Positions 13,031-32,199 of a DNA stretch of 64,000 nucleotides are shown here, piece after piece. Origin of the DNA: Beaufortia kweichowensis. Taxonomy: Eukaryota > Chordata > Actinopteri > Cypriniformes > Gastromyzontidae. The position numbers were made by a program, and so were the translations under genes. The notes under the pieces were generated by a model. The model saw only the letters and a list, made by a program, of their open reading frames with translations. It ran no database searches and was not told the origin of the DNA. Position 1 is the first letter of the stretch. The number at the start of each line of letters is the position of its first letter. The stretch spans positions 767,501-831,500 of the forward strand of contig CM032805.1 of the NCBI GenBank assembly GCA_019155185.1, given 5' to 3'.

Positions 13031-14411
13031 CAGTGGGTAATTCACACTATATTAAAAACTGTTGGTGCAACACGAGGCGTCTAATCACCAGCGCAAAGCA
13101 TCAGCTGTAAATGAAGGAATAATGTCACAGTCTCTTCATGCTAAACGTGTCGGTTTGAGCATCTCTAACCATAAGAATACATATATAACAGTGTTTATTC
13201 ATGTTCAATTCAAGTTATTTGTAAAGGGCACAGATTTACAGAGATATTTACAGTTTTGCATTGTGTATAAAAGATCAAAAATATAATAGTAACACTTTAC
13301 AATAATTGTTCAAATGAGTCATGTACATTAATTAACATCCCTTGTGACGAAATACAGATATGGGACACGTGAGAACCAATGAGATTCAGAGTTACAGATG
13401 CCATCTGATGCAGATTACACCAAAGTCATCTAACAATGTTTACATGCAAACATGACGTATCGATCGCTAAATACACTGACAATAATAATCGTTTTCTCTT
13501 TACACACACACATTTTTACAATTTATTAGTTTATGTTTGTTAATGCACAGTAAATTAATATTAACAACGCCCAGTATATTATACAGTTTTTATATTTTCA
13601 CCTATTTCATATTGTAAAAATAATTGTCTCAAGAGTTCTGCATATATGTGGTTTACCAGACATCATCTATTTATAGTTGATCACACAACTCTTTTCACAT
13701 GTTTCCTTCTCTTAAGCACATCACGAATCCTGAGCTCAACAATCAATAATAATGTATATAAAAAAATGATAAATATATTTACAGTTAAAAATAGAAATGA
13801 ATAGACCTACAGTATTAGATTTATTATGTGTCTGACGTTTGTAGTCAGAAGAGAAGCATTTTTTAGATATTCATATAGTTTTATATATTCAATTGAACAT
13901 TTTTATAATCTTGATCAATAAATAGTCTTGCATGTACAGTATTTATTTATGTGATATAATTCTGTTCAACGGGTTCTTGTGTAGGTGCTGTTGGTTCTGT
14001 TCTGTTACTGTCTGCTTCTATTATAGTATTCTTCTACTGTAAGTATTTTGCTGGATTTAATTCAGATAACACAGGTGTAACATTGCTTATGTAAAGTTTA
14101 AATTTAAGAGATACACAAACACACACGCAGTTTTCCTGAAGTGTGTTTCGCTTATTGTTTCCATTACGTGTCATTCGAAATCACTATCACAGATTCCTCG
14201 TGGGCTGTGTCAGAAGTACTTGAGCATCTTCTGTTTACTTTGAGAAAAGCCGTGAAATGATAATGACTATAGCGACGCCTCTCCTCCTCTCGCGCATGTG
14301 ATCGCATTATCACCAACGCGCAGAGATGCGGCATTAGCATGTGTGTGTGTCAACTCCAGCGAAACGCTAACAACACAAACCCAACTCGAGTTTAAGTTTA
14401 CTCAGAGACTT
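13031..14411. other. AT-rich non-coding stretch
   Basis: No gene seen. Around 13195-13260 the words TTCAATTCAAGTTATTTGTA and CACAGATTTACAG resemble the fish repeat found intact near 59350 but are heavily decayed. Confidence 0.45.
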
Positions 14412-16195
<1,784 letters not shown>

Positions 16196-17672
16196 TGCAG
16201 AGATACCTTATGTAAAAAACATAAAACAACCTACAAAACACAATGTAAAAAATCTGTAAAAGAGTAAAAGAGTTTAAAAACGACAAAACACAATGTAAAA
16301 AATCTGTAAAAGAATGAAAGAGTTTAAAATCTACAAAACACAATGTAAAAAATCTACAAAACACAATGTACAAAAACTTTAAAAGAGTGAAAGAGTTTAA
16401 AAACTACAAAACACAATGTAAAAAATCTACAAAACACAATGTACAAAAACTTTAAAAGAGTGAAAGAGTTTAAAATCTACAAAACACAATGTACAAAAAC
16501 TTTAAAAGAGTGAAAGAGTTTAAAATCTACAAAACACAATGTAAAAAATCTGTAAAAGAGTGAAAGAGTTTAAAATCTACAAAACACAATGTAAAAAATC
16601 TGTAAAAGAGTGAAAGAGTTTAAAATCTACAAAACAAAAGAGTGAAAGAGTTTAAAATCTACAAAACACAATGTAAAAAATCTGTAAAAGAGTGAAAGAG
16701 TTTAAAATCTACAAAACACAATGTAAAAAATCTGTAAAAGAGTGAAAGAGTTTAAAAATCTACAAAACACAATGTAAAAAATCTGTAAAAGAGTGAAAGA
16801 GTTTAAAATCTACAAAACACAATGTAAAAATCTGCAAAAGAGTGAGTTTAAAAGAGTTGTAAAAAACTACAAAACACAATGTTAAAAGAGTGAAAAAAAA
16901 TCTACAAAACACAATGTAAAAAATCTGTCAAAAGAGTGAAAGAGTTTAAAATCTACAAAACACAATGTAAAAAATCTACAAAACACAATGTAAAAAATCT
17001 GTAAAAGAGTGAAAGAGTTTAAAATCTACAAAACACAATGTAAAAAATCTGCAAAAGAGTGAAAGAGTTTAAAATCTACAAAACACAATGTAAAAAATCT
17101 ACAAAAAGTACAAAAAGTGAGTGAAAGAGTTTAAAATCTACAAAACACAATGTACAAAAAAATCTGTAAAAGAATGAAAGAGTTTAAAATCTACAAAACA
17201 CAATGTAAAAAAGCAAAAAAGAGTGAAAGAGTTTAAAATGAAAGAGTTTAAAATCTACACAAAACACAAGTGAAAGAGTTTAAAATCTGCAAAAAAGTAA
17301 AAATCTGCAAAAGAGTGAAAGAGTTTAAAAACTACAAAACACAATGTAAAAAATCTGCAAAAGAGTTTAAAAACAACAAAACACAATGTAAAAAATCTAC
17401 AAAACACAATGTAAAAAATCTGTAAAAGAGTGAAAGAGTTTAAAAACTACAAAACACAATGTAAAAAATCTGTAAAAGAGTAAAAACTACAAAAGAGTTT
17501 AAAAACTACAAAACACAATACAAAAAAAAATCTGTAAAAAGAAAGTTTAAAAACGACAAAACACAATGTAAAAAATCTACAAAACACAATGTAAAAAAAT
17601 CTGTAAAAGAGTGAAAGAGTTTAAAAACGACAAAACACAATGTAAAAAATCTGTAAAAGAGTGAAAGAGTTT
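16196..17672 (+). repeat. 50-bp tandem satellite, about 1.5 kb
   Basis: The unit runs ATCTACAAAACACAATG, then TAAAAAATCTGT, then AAAAGAGTGAAAGAGTTTAAA. The exact 50-bp period is visible between 16561 and 16611. Many units are truncated (half-units lacking the GAGTGAAAGAG part) or carry single-base changes (ATC to AAC, CTG to CTA), so the array has mixed full and partial units. It is AT-rich with no coding signal. It probably spread by slippage or unequal exchange. Confidence 0.9.
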
Positions 17673-19602
<1,930 letters not shown>

Positions 19603-19744
19603 ACTGTCATATTTCACATCACAACAACACTCTCCTCACTGCACTCACACAACACAATGTCAAGATTATTTCATTTTCTATTTCTTCAGGTTTACGTGAC
19701 TAAACTAAAAATATTTCTAAAGAAAACTTTAGCACTTATTCTAA

Positions 19745-20030
19745 AAAGTGTCTCATAATTACAAGCCAGAAGCAATAATACCCAACAAATGAAGAAGAGA
19801 TGACTCTTTAAAGAACATCATATAGTGATTATATTTTAATGTTCATGTGTTCATTTATGAGGAATATGAACTGTTATGAATGTGACAATTCTGAAAACAG
19901 CACTTTAAAAGTCATGATTTAAACAGAAACAAATGCATTATAAACTATATGAGAGACTCACATGAGGATTTAAACATCTGAACTATCAGTATGATGAAAA
20001 CTCTATTTTTAAAGGTTGGTGTTGGTCTTT
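19745..20030 (+). repeat. unclassified interspersed family, copy A
   Basis: Contains in order AGAAGCAATAATACCCAA, GAAGAGATGACTCTTTAAAG, TGTTCATTTATGAGGAATAT, GTTATGAATGTGACAATTCTG, AACAGCACTTTAAAAGTCAT and CTCACATGAGGATTTAAA. The same order recurs forward at 31640-31905 and 38390-39065 and inverted at 34255-34512, 46820-47165 and 58455-58730. No terminal repeats, coding capacity or target duplication could be defined, so the class is unknown. Confidence 0.75.
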
Positions 20031-20199
20031 ATTTGTTGTATAATCTAAATGTGATGCAGTACAGACAGCACACTTGAGTGGCATTACTAGTGAAATACTT
20101 TGATATTTCTACTAACACAGAACTGGCCAACATAATCATTTTTCTGTGTAAAATCCATTTAAGATCAGAGCTACACTTATAAACTGCTTTAACGCTTTA

Positions 20200-22150
20200 C
20201 ACAATTTTACCCTTTATCATAAGACGTGTCAGCGGAGCGGCTCGATAATGTGTTCTTGTGTGCCGTTATATTCTCTGTGTTAATGAGGGTCACTGGAGAA
20301 CGTTTTATCCACGTCGTCTTTAGGTTTCTACTTAATTGTGACACGACACACGATGCGGTTGTAATCCAGCGTAAGAAGTGAAATGAAACACGGACTGCGC
20401 GCGCTTTGTGATTTTGAGAGCGTAAAGCGATCGTCCTGTCACAATTTCAATAAAATGTGGTTTTTGGCTTAACTTGAATTTGTCTTTGATTTACGCACTA
20501 ATAACAACTGACTGAGTTTGAATAGAAGGATGGAGTTATTGTTAAAAGCTTTGCCTCTAAATTGCTGGTGAAAAGAAGATTAAATCGATGGCGTGTAGAA
20601 GAAACACGAGTGAGGCGAACTCTTCCGGTATTTCCCAAAGAAACGGCGTCTTGTCACACGGTGTAACAAAACCATTAAAGCGGCCGCATTAGGTGCGAAC
20701 GAGACGCAATTAGCCGAGAAATGACTCTGATCTTCGTGACATTTGAGCAAAAGCGTAGCAGAGAATACGTGCCGTCCCTTGACTGACAGCCTAATCCACG
20801 TTTGACGGTCCGCGGCGCGTGAGCCGGGCGGCTCGTCCGCAGATAACGGATACAGCTGCGCCGTCCTGATATGTCCGCCGCGACTCGTCAGCGAGCGAAT
20901 TCGACACCGCGATGAAAGTATCGACCATTAATGACAGGATCATCTCCCTGCCTGAAATAAACGCTCTAATCCCTTTTGCCAGGTCCATGAATTCCTAATA
21001 GGAGTTATATAAACTGAGGTAATAAATCTATGTTAGCTCAGTTGTGTTTGGAAATTGTCCCACCACGTCTCCCGTTTGAGACGCCAGACTGCGGCAGGAC
21101 GTTCTCTTAAGCTGAACGGCCGCTGATTTATTACTCGGGATAGATTAACTTTTACTGTAATAAGAATTGCAAATGAGGGCCAGTGTGTTCAGACTTTCAG
21201 CCGTTGTACAAACACGCCTCGTATTTAAATACCGCCAGAGATATTACACAGACATTTTCTCTGGGAAGGGAAGAATCGTGTGATTGGGGTTCATGCGGTG
21301 TTTTTTAACACGGATCCAAACTGGCTTATAGTACAAACAAAACTGTCTGTGTGAAAGCAATTGTGATCTTGCATTGTGTGCAATGAACTATAATATAAAA
21401 TGAAAAATAATGTATTCATCAAACAGCGCATGACAAATGAATCGTCTTCCAGTTCCTTTACTTCTTGACTATGCACGACACAATGACTTGTATTGTTTAT
21501 ATTATCCACGATTATCGTGAAAACAGACGTACGACCCGCCGATCTGCAACAATAATCTCTTAACATAAGAAATGATGGTATTTTGTTTTGAGATCCTCAT
21601 CATTGTTCTTCAGGTTAACGTGCAACCGCTTCGCGCAAACGTCACGTGATCTTTGACATTTCCAGTCGTCTTTTCCATCCGAACGAAACGCGCTCAATAA
21701 GGTGAACGCGTCCCATAATTCCCCTGCCCTCCCCGACATGATTGTAGCCATTTCGCAGGCCGGAGGGGTTTGAAAGGCGTGATTACGGCGCTCAAGTGAA
21801 TGCTTTATGAATATTTCATGTAAATGTAAGCACCACTTACTGGACACGAGGCCTGATTGATGGGAAAGTGGCTGTAAATGCACGCCGGCTTTGAAGGCTC
21901 CGGGACGGCCTCCTTCAGCTCCGGCGTTAATAGCAGAATAAAGATGTATTTAGCACAAGAGCTCTTCATTAACGCTCTCTGTTAAACAAAAGTAGCCGGA
22001 CTGGAATTGCGCCGGTAGATGATATAAAAACGTAGAAGTGGGAAACTGCGGCTTTTAGCCACCCTGCTATTTTTTCTGCCCTGCTTTTATAAAGCTGCAC
22101 TTTATTTGCAGCCGTCAGCTGCCGAGCTGCAGGAGGTCCCGCGTGGACGT
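20200..22150. other. large CpG-rich block, candidate conserved non-coding cluster
   Basis: About 2 kb with CpG frequency well above the flanks (20330-20450, 20630-20900 and 21610-21760 in particular). It includes words such as GCGGCCGCATTAG and homeodomain-like TTTGCAATTAG/TTAACG motifs. Frames are short, overlapping and unlike known proteins. It is the largest such block on the left of the window. Regulatory function is inferred only from composition. Confidence 0.4.
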
Positions 22151-23056
22151 GTCAAAGAAAGAAATGCGGCCAATTGGTTGTGCTGAATCTGAGACTAAGA
22201 GGAGAAATGGCCGTTGTTAGCAGGAGTGAAGCTGTCATGCGCTGTGATGGATGGACAACCTGACAGACTCCCCAGACTCTCCTACACTGTGATATTTCAG
22301 CATTTAACCACATATTCCTGCATATAACACAGTGCAGCTTCAAATTATCACCTTTTTTTTTTACATCCAGTATGTTTTTTCTTCAAATCTGCACGATTGA
22401 ACATTTATAGCATACATAAAAATTAAATTATATATTGTTCTTTAATAAACCTCAAATCTCCACCTCTCCCAACAAATCATTAGGACAGAGTGAATGTTAG
22501 TTTTGATTTCTTTATTTTGTGTTTCTTCAGAAATAAGATGTTGTTGTCAGTGTTACGCATCATAATCTGTCGGCCGTGTGTCGGATCATCGGTCTCCTGC
22601 ACATCATCCATGTGACATCATCGGTTACCTTTGCCTCTAGCTGTCTTAAAATGTGACCGACACTAACAATCAAAACTTTTTACACAGTTCCTTTAACCAA
22701 TCAACCAATCTGCTTTTACACTGATGTATTTGCCAGACATTCTGGATAAGCAACTTAAATTGTATTTAATGTTTATATTATATTAGCCTATGATTAGCAC
22801 GCCGCTAACGTGAGATTTTAAATGAAACAGATTGAACCAGATTGTCTGCAGCCGGTGGAAGCTCTAATTTAGTAAATGCACATACAGGTTATATTTGAAA
22901 GAAACAACAAACGATCTATATGGTCTTATGAGTTGGAGGATATGTTGCCTTTTCGACAGGAACACTTTTCAGATTTTCATAAGAAGTTTAAAAAAGCTTA
23001 GCTTTAGTTTAAATGTTCTTTAACCTCAACTAAAGCGTCTAAACATGGACTCTAAT

Positions 23057-23103
<47 letters not shown>

Positions 23104-23811
23104 GGGTCGGACAGCATCTCTCTGTGTGTGTGTGTCGCGCTACAAAACAAGAAGCCAATTTGCTTTGCTCTAGTGGTGTGTGAAAGAAAGTGTGAGGCGT
23201 CTCTCTCCGGTCCCCACTAATGCCGCTCGTCTCTTTCCCGTAGTCCGTGTAAATATACACATTTTAACAGCCGGAAAAAGGGCGTCCCGTCTATATGGAA
23301 GAAAATATAAGTCTTAGCGCTCTGCGGTGACCCCGAGGGCAATTATTCTGTTGGGGTGTGTAATAGAGGCCGGACTCTGGGCTTTCTGATAGCAGAGAGG
23401 AGGGCAGGCCTGTCTGTCACAGCACGGACAAATAACACTAAGAAAGATCCATTTGCGAGCTGAGAGCTGGATGAAGCTTGTCATGGTGTCATTTCCTTTT
23501 CAATGGTGCTGTGTTTTTCTCCCTACGTCTATCTACTTTTATCCACACTCTTCCCTTCATTTCGCCGACCCTCGTGCAGTCGAGCGGAAAAGTGCTGCTG
23601 ATGGAGGAAAATGCAAATTACAGCACTTAAAAAAAAAAAGTGTTGCGCACAGAGCGAAAGAAGTTTCACGGAGGAATATTTTCCATGTCGCCTCTTCTCA
23701 TCTCCAGTTTAAATCGTGCCCTTAATGGCTTTAAAGTAAAAAGAGTGTTTTTTTGGCCTTTTCTTATTTTATAAGGGTTTGATGATTAAATTACTATTCA
23801 CCCGCATAAAG
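22151..23811. other. non-coding stretch with (CT)n at 23061-23101
   Basis: A 41-base CT run sits at 23061-23101. Sequence on both sides (22560-22650, 23100-23720) is CpG-bearing and may belong to the same conserved-looking landscape. A 90-codon plus-strand frame at 23453-23725 lacks recognised motifs. Confidence 0.4.
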
Positions 23812-24175
23812 TAAAGTAAGGGATTACTTTTCATTTTTATAAAATGTAAATATACTTGCATTACATACTGTATATACATTCAATAGTTATAATAGCATTT
23901 TACTCATTTTTATTCTGTATTATTTGTTTTATATAATGTTAATAAATATATTAATAATGCTACTGTTCCATGTTTGGAAAGGTAAACTTGTAAAGATTTG
24001 TAAACATTGTAAAGATTTGTAAACATTGTAAAGATTTGGAAGATTAGTTTTTATAAGGTAATTACTAAATTGTTTTACTGACTTTATTGTGTAATTAGTA
24101 AGTCATTTAAATACAATGATGACAATGTCATTAGTTATGAATTTATTTTTAAATTACTTCCCCAGCACTTTCAAA
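23812..24175 (+). mobile_element. decayed relative of the 25.4 kb hAT-like MITE
   Basis: Starts AAGTAAGGGATTACTTTTCA and ends near AAATTACTTCCCCAGCACT. These parallel internal AAGTAAGGGATTACTCTTCA and terminal AACTTACCCAACAC of the element at 25387-25705. The intervening order (ATACTGTATA near 23865, GTCATTTAAATACAATGATG near 24103) is also shared. It contains an 19-bp triplication GTAAAGATTTGTAAACATT at 23990-24039. The ends are eroded and no target duplication is visible. Confidence 0.5.
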
Positions 24176-25378
24176 CACAACACAAATCAAAACTACATCA
24201 GTATTTAAAATAATTTCTATGAACATTTTACACAATCCCTTACTCGCCGTTTTTTCAAGAATTTTTTTTTACCAAATTTGCTTCGACATCTTTGTATTTG
24301 CTAAACGCTGTTAACATTACTACTGCAGATATTACACCCTTTACACCAGATTCTCTTTAATGTGACACGCTGTGTCCAGCAGCCAATCACAAGCGTCACA
24401 GCCCCAGGACACGCCTCCCAAGCTACGAAGAATGAAGTTTCCTCTTTCTGTGCTCATACGTCCACACGTGTCATCTTCACCGTCCTTTAAATCTCAACTG
24501 ACAGCATCTTCTGCTCAATACCGTTTGACTGCTAATTCAGCCGTCAATCTGAACGAGTTTTTATCTCTCTGAACCAGTTCGGTATCTAAAACTCCAGACA
24601 CTCTTCTCTGAAGGACTCTGAGATAATAAGAAATTAAAAGTTCATCTTTTTCAGTGGATCAGAAAATGAAAAACAGGTTGTAGATGTTGGTTTGGCTTTT
24701 CTCAGATCATGTGTAGAGAACAACACTTTCGTTCAAACCGCTGTAATCCAGAAAGAAGAAACTAGAAACGGTCTATTTATCAGTACACAAGCACAGATAT
24801 ATAAATTATTTTCAGAAACGCAGCGTAAGCAGCTTAAAGCTTCATCTTTTGTTTGGCTTGTTTAGGTGCAGTATTTGTTATGTAGATATTTAATCCAGGA
24901 AAAGTAAACTTATTTGGAGGCTTAAAGGATTAATGAAACGTTTCTCCAAAACAAATACACATGACGTGTGATAAAGCATTTTTGTTTCAGCTTCAGTATT
25001 TTATTTTATTCACAACGTGACGCATTTACTGTATTTGTGGATGTAAAGGCTCATGAAATCAAACGCATTACGTTCTTGGGTTTCTGTCTGCGGCTGATAC
25101 GGGTCGAGAAGGAATGGAGTGCTCGGTCTGGACTCATGACACGTCTGTTATCTGCTGTAATTCCTGCAGGTTTCACAACAGCAATTCATATTATCTTTTT
25201 GCGACGTTCACAGAGAAACTAAAGAGAGAATGATTTTAATAACACACCTTAATGTTATTTTAAAATCCTGTTGTGTTTCAGCTGAGAGTTTCTCATGATA
25301 CTATTGCAATACTAAATACTGTATATTCATGAGAATGATTCACGAGTCTCGTTACACCTTTAAATACACCTGTGCAGA
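24176..25378. other. non-coding stretch
   Basis: No gene, RNA or bounded repeat recognised. Open frames at 24372-24572 and 24968-25222 are short and lack family resemblance. Confidence 0.45.
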
Positions 25379-25713
25379 TGTGCAAACAGTGTTGGGTATA
25401 ATAAATGACTTAAGTAACTGATTAATGTAATTCAATTACTTTTCTTTTGGAAAAGAAAAGTAAGGGATTACTCTTCATTTAAAGTCATTTAATTACAGAT
25501 GCAATTGCATTATATACTGTATACACTTTAATTTGTGTTTCATTGTTGTGAATGTTTCATTTGAAAATGTTTCATTTATATTGTCCCCAGGTTGATACAG
25601 CTTTTAAAAATAAGTTATTAATGAGTAATGCAATTACTTGTAATTATTCAGTAATTCAAATACAACGTTGACGATGTATTTTTTTAAGTAACTTACCCAA
25701 CACCGTGTGCAAA
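25379..25713 (+). mobile_element. hAT-type MITE with 8-bp target-site duplication
   Basis: The element spans 25387-25705. It begins CAGTGTTGGGTATA and ends ACTTACCCAACACCG, an imperfect terminal inverted repeat. It is flanked on both sides by the identical 8-mer TGTGCAAA (25379-25386 and 25706-25713). Eight-base duplications are typical of hAT transposition. CAGTGTTGGG ends with TTACTTTT-type interiors are known on widespread animal non-autonomous elements. At 319 bp and with no transposase frame, it would depend on an enzyme supplied elsewhere. Confidence 0.85.
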
Positions 25714-25999
25714 TAATATCATTATTTCTTTGTGATGATGCCTTTCATTGTGTGGACTGTAAACAGATAACAAAAAACATATATTGATATGTATTGATTT
25801 TTAAACAAATATTAATATAAATAATTTCAGGTTCAGGTAGTGATGTTGACTTTCAATAAGAATTCAGAAAACTGTTTAAACATGAATGTTAAAGGTTTTC
25901 CTTTCATGAATTCAAGCTGTTTAAGATCAAACAACTTCAGCGTAAAGATGTTTTATAGTCTCTGCCTGCAGAGCTCATATAACTGTGTGTAAGTGTGTG
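25714..25999. other. AT-rich spacer
   Basis: Nothing recognised between the hAT element and the next CpG-richer block. Confidence 0.4.
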
Positions 26000-28400
26000 T
26001 GTTTGTGCCGCAGGTGAGAAGATAGTGACACCCCCCTCATCTCGCTGAGCTCAAGGGCATTTTAATTGGCCACTTCCCAACTGTGATTTGTTTAAAATTG
26101 CTTTGAGACGCGGGGCTGTGTTAAAGAAATCAATGCAGATGTAATAATATGTGTAATTGTCTGCAGCGCCGCGGGAGGCCGAAGAAGATCTGGATCAATG
26201 CAGTGAAGCTGCGAGGGTTAATTCTGACACGCTTAACTCTTTGCACTCTCCCAATGCGGTTATTCTCAGCTTCTGGGCTGAAAACAGAAAATGCCTCTCG
26301 ATGGCTCTCACTAACACATGAACCTGTAAAGACATTAATGAGACACACCGGCAGTGGAATCTGACGGTCCGGGTGTCACGCGCACTGTGAAAACTGACGG
26401 CCGGACCCTCGGGTGCCTGCCGTGACCTTTACGACGCGCCGTCCGGGGACGTCGGAGTAAAAGTTCACAGGTATTAACCTCTCGGGTCATCACATCCTTT
26501 GACTAATGACCTCATTAAACCTCACGTCTATCCTCAAAACCTGCGAGTGACCCTCGCATCCAGCGACCGAACTTGACTTTCTTTTGGGTGTTTCAGGCCG
26601 ATGAAGATTCAAATCTTTACACGATCGACACGTATAGTCAGTTTTCATATTCAAGCGATGATGCAAAATAAAAGCCTTTAGAATAATCGATGACAACATT
26701 CAGGTAGATTCAGAGCGTAATGTTGTGAGACTAGCGTATGTTTTTATGTTGTTATTATGTGTATGATCAGTTTATCAGCGTGATGGATATTCTCTCATCG
26801 TGACTTCACTTCATTAATGTTGTTTACAGTCAGTGTTTGAGAATCAACATTTCACGCCGACAATCCATCACTTGCTCTTTTGCCGGCAAATTAATTCATG
26901 TTTATATTTGAGCGCGTTAATATTGTCTGCTGTTTCCCAGACGTTGTAATTCCTCCATGAAAAATTTACCAATTACCATAAAGCGTATGAATGATAATGA
27001 CGGGACAATGTAAAGTCAATGGATTAATCCTCCAGAGCCAAATGGCGTATGCAGCCGCTTACTAATTGATAAGCGATTTCATTTCTTCTTAATTACTAGC
27101 ACACGCGATTACACGTACAAACCCGCCGAGCTAATGCCGGAAGGTGTTCGGCCCTCATTGCTTAACCGCTGAAAACTTTTAGAAGTCGGCGAGCGAGAAA
27201 ATCAACATCATTATCTGCGAGCGGCTTTCTCAGAACGAAGGGTGCCGTGAGACGGAACCGGGTCGCTAGTCCTTCGTCTCTGAGGTCCACGCAGGTGCGA
27301 GCGGAAGAGTAAATCAAACGCTCGAGGCCCGAGCTCGGCCTGTGCCGTGTCAAAACGGTCCCAGAAGCTCCGAGGAACGTTTCTCCGGCGATTATCTCCG
27401 AGCTGAATTCTTCATTTGGTCACAGTCCTGCTCCTGAATGCTCACCTTTCAGAAGATTAACCCCTCCATTAAAACCGCCCGAGCGGGGTCACTCTCCCGC
27501 CCGCCTTTGATCCGTCAGCTACGGAGAAATTATTAGCGGTTTCTAAGCCCTGCCGTGTGATTTGTTTTTGTAAATTTGTAGAAATGATTTCTAATCCTAT
27601 TACGTGGCCCAGGGGAGAAGCTGCATTAAGCGTACGGGGCTCTCCGGGACTGAACTCCGATGTTACGAGCGGACCCACGTGTGAATATCGGGACCGACGA
27701 CCGATTGTAAACGACACAAACCAGAGGAGGAAAAAATCATTTGTGATTTCTACACATCCAATCTCCTTTTCAGGGCCCAGGACTTCACAGAACAAAAGTC
27801 AGGCCTTCAGACTAAATCCCGTCTGACAATGCGTGGCAGCCACGCTATTTTAGGCCCTTTGTGGTGCCAATCTCGCATCTCTCCTGTGACACTTTTCCAA
27901 AGAGAAAGTAGATTTCCTAGAGACTCGCGCTGCCCTTTGAAACTTGCACGGCACATTCATGCTCCTACGCCACCATGTGAAGAAATCGCAAAGAGCGTAA
28001 AACAGACCAAAAAGAGATTTTTCACCAAATGGAATTTACATAAAGAGTATTTTGGCCGCTGCATATCTTATGATCAATGTAAAGTATAAACTCGTGTGTA
28101 TGTACAGAGTAAGATTTACTCGTCCCAGTCTGAATTTAATGACTTATTAGAAGAATCCGGCCTTCGTTAGCACCTCGTGTGAATCTCGTCCGACTGGCTT
28201 CTCCGTCACAGATCACAGTGTAACGTGTGCAACTTTCCTCTGGCAGAGACGGAACATCACATTAATTTGTCACAGAGGATTTGGCTATCACGCCATGTCA
28301 TTATTCAGCCAAATGAAAAGAGGGGGAAAGTCCTTCTAAATAACACACTTCTAATTGGCTGTTTTGTGCTTAATTTCCATAAAGAGGCTGAGAGCAGCCC
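26000..28400. other. candidate conserved non-coding cluster
   Basis: A 2.4 kb run of sequence with preserved CpG and little low-complexity DNA. It has homeodomain-like TTTTAATTGGCC (about 26060) and TAATTACTAGC (about 27090) words and dense CpG at 26380-26460, 27120-27400 and 27640-27720. Frames of 60-108 codons occur on both strands (for example 27469-27795 and 27557-27826, overlapping antisense). None has recognisable domain sequence or matched splice borders. Read as non-coding and probably constrained; unproven. Confidence 0.4.
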
Positions 28401-28402
28401 AA

Positions 28403-28403
<1 letters not shown>

Positions 28404-28433
<30 letters not shown>
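28404..28433 (+). repeat. (CT)n microsatellite
   Basis: A 30-base CT run, about 105 bases ahead of the large CT array. Confidence 0.9.
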
Positions 28434-28436
<3 letters not shown>

Positions 28437-28538
28437 AGTTTCAGGGGGCGGCGGGTTGCTCTGTTAAATAGCAAGGAGCGACACTAGCTCCTCTCCTGAG
28501 CACTGTAATTGTATAGGTGTAAATTACTGCTAGAAATG

Positions 28539-30839
<2,301 letters not shown>

Positions 30840-31560
30840 CATCAGAGGTTCGAGCCGCCCGTGACTCCGCCCTCATTTCCAGCGCGTGGTTAATTTACGA
30901 GCGCGAGCGATGCCAGCTCTCTCTCTGAGGAGCGCCCATTTTAACGCCTCTGAATGTTTTAATGCATCCCAGCTGACCTTCATTAGAAAATCACACGGCT
31001 CGCGCACGCTCAATGTTAATAACTGCAGGACGGGAAGAAATCAATAAGACTATAAAGGGTGATATCAGACTATCTGGACGTCAGTGGGCCACGTGCTTGT
31101 TTGTGTTGTCTCGCGCGCCCGCGGTCTCTCTTTTGTGTCCTGCGAGGTGATTCGCCGCGGCTGGATTTAAATTGACCCATAACGTTGAGTTATGATGTGG
31201 AGGTCGTAAGCCCCCAGCCTGGCGTGCAATGTTCCTCCATCATCGTGCTGATAAACTGCTCGTACAAGAGATAACTTTTTATGTAGCTCCTCATGCAGAG
31301 CACAAATATTATTACTAGCTTGTGAATGAAGTCTCATCCTGTGGGCTGAAGTTTTAATTAAACATCAATACAGTTTCGCTGTAGATATTCAGACTGAAGG
31401 GCTCTCAGGAGATCCGTCCGCTCATCTATTAAACGCTGAAACGTGATTGGACGAGCGGTGATCTGACAGTGCTGAGATTCTCTGTTTCAGATGCTTTTGG
31501 GACTTTTTGGGACGGCAGATAATTTTATAATAGCGTGATGGATGTGACATTTATAGTTGA
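30840..31560. other. candidate conserved non-coding block
   Basis: CpG-dense between 30850 and 31160 (GCGCGAGCGATGCC, CTCGCGCGCCCGCGGTCTC), then AT-rich with TTTTAATTAAACATC near 31350. No exon-like frame was found. Confidence 0.35.
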
Positions 31561-31639
31561 AACATGAAATAAAAGTTCTCACAGAATTATATATTTTTTA
31601 TATTTGACTAAAGTCCTGTTGATAGACTCCAGACATCAG

Positions 31640-31905
31640 TCTATTTTAGTTATCGTTTCAAAAAATGGAAATATTCATGTTATGAATGTGACAAAAAATA
31701 ACACACGTTTTTAAGAGGAAACATACAATTAAAATACACAAACCAGAAGCAATAATACCCAATAAATGAAGAAAAGATGACTCTTTAATGAACATCAAAT
31801 AGTTATTTTATTTATGAAGAATATGGACTGTTATAAACGTGAACTTTATTTTTCACGGTAAGGTTGACATTTGCATGGAATTGTTTAACTATAATAATTT
31901 CAGCA
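31640..31905 (+). repeat. unclassified interspersed family, copy B
   Basis: Extends the family 5' of copy A: CAAAAAATGGAAATATTCATG, then TTATGAATGTGACAAAAAAT, then ACACAAACCAGAAGCAATAA, GATGACTCTTTAATGAACAT and GAATATGGACTGTTATAAAC, ending in GTTGACATTTGCATGGAATT. It lacks the central AACAGCACTTTAAAA part, so it is internally deleted. Confidence 0.7.
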
Positions 31906-32199
31906 CATTCAGTAGTGAATAACATCTTCATAGCACAGTTACAGAATATGAGCACCTGCGGTTCATTGTGTTTTTGTGGATGGTTTCACACGAGCAATAA
32001 CATGTTTGCCCGGATGGAAGTGAACTAACGTCACGTGGCGTCTCGGGAGAGCGGGTCGGATCAAAGCTCTGGCCGTCCTCCAGCAGCACACCTGAGGCTG
32101 AGATCTCCCAACCAGCGGCTGCTGAAGTCTCTCAGATCTGTGTAATCTGCTCGGACACTGTTTGACAGGACAGAGATACACCTGCTGTTTCACTAAAGG

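Noticed and set aside
16196..17672. CRISPR-like regular repeats
   Set aside because: Repeats are directly adjacent with no unique spacers, in vertebrate DNA; an ordinary satellite. The same reasoning applies to the 42-bp and 25-bp arrays.
27469..27826. Overlapping antisense frames of about 90-108 codons
   Set aside because: Both strands open at once, no recognised motif and no paired splice sites; better explained as GC-richer non-coding DNA.
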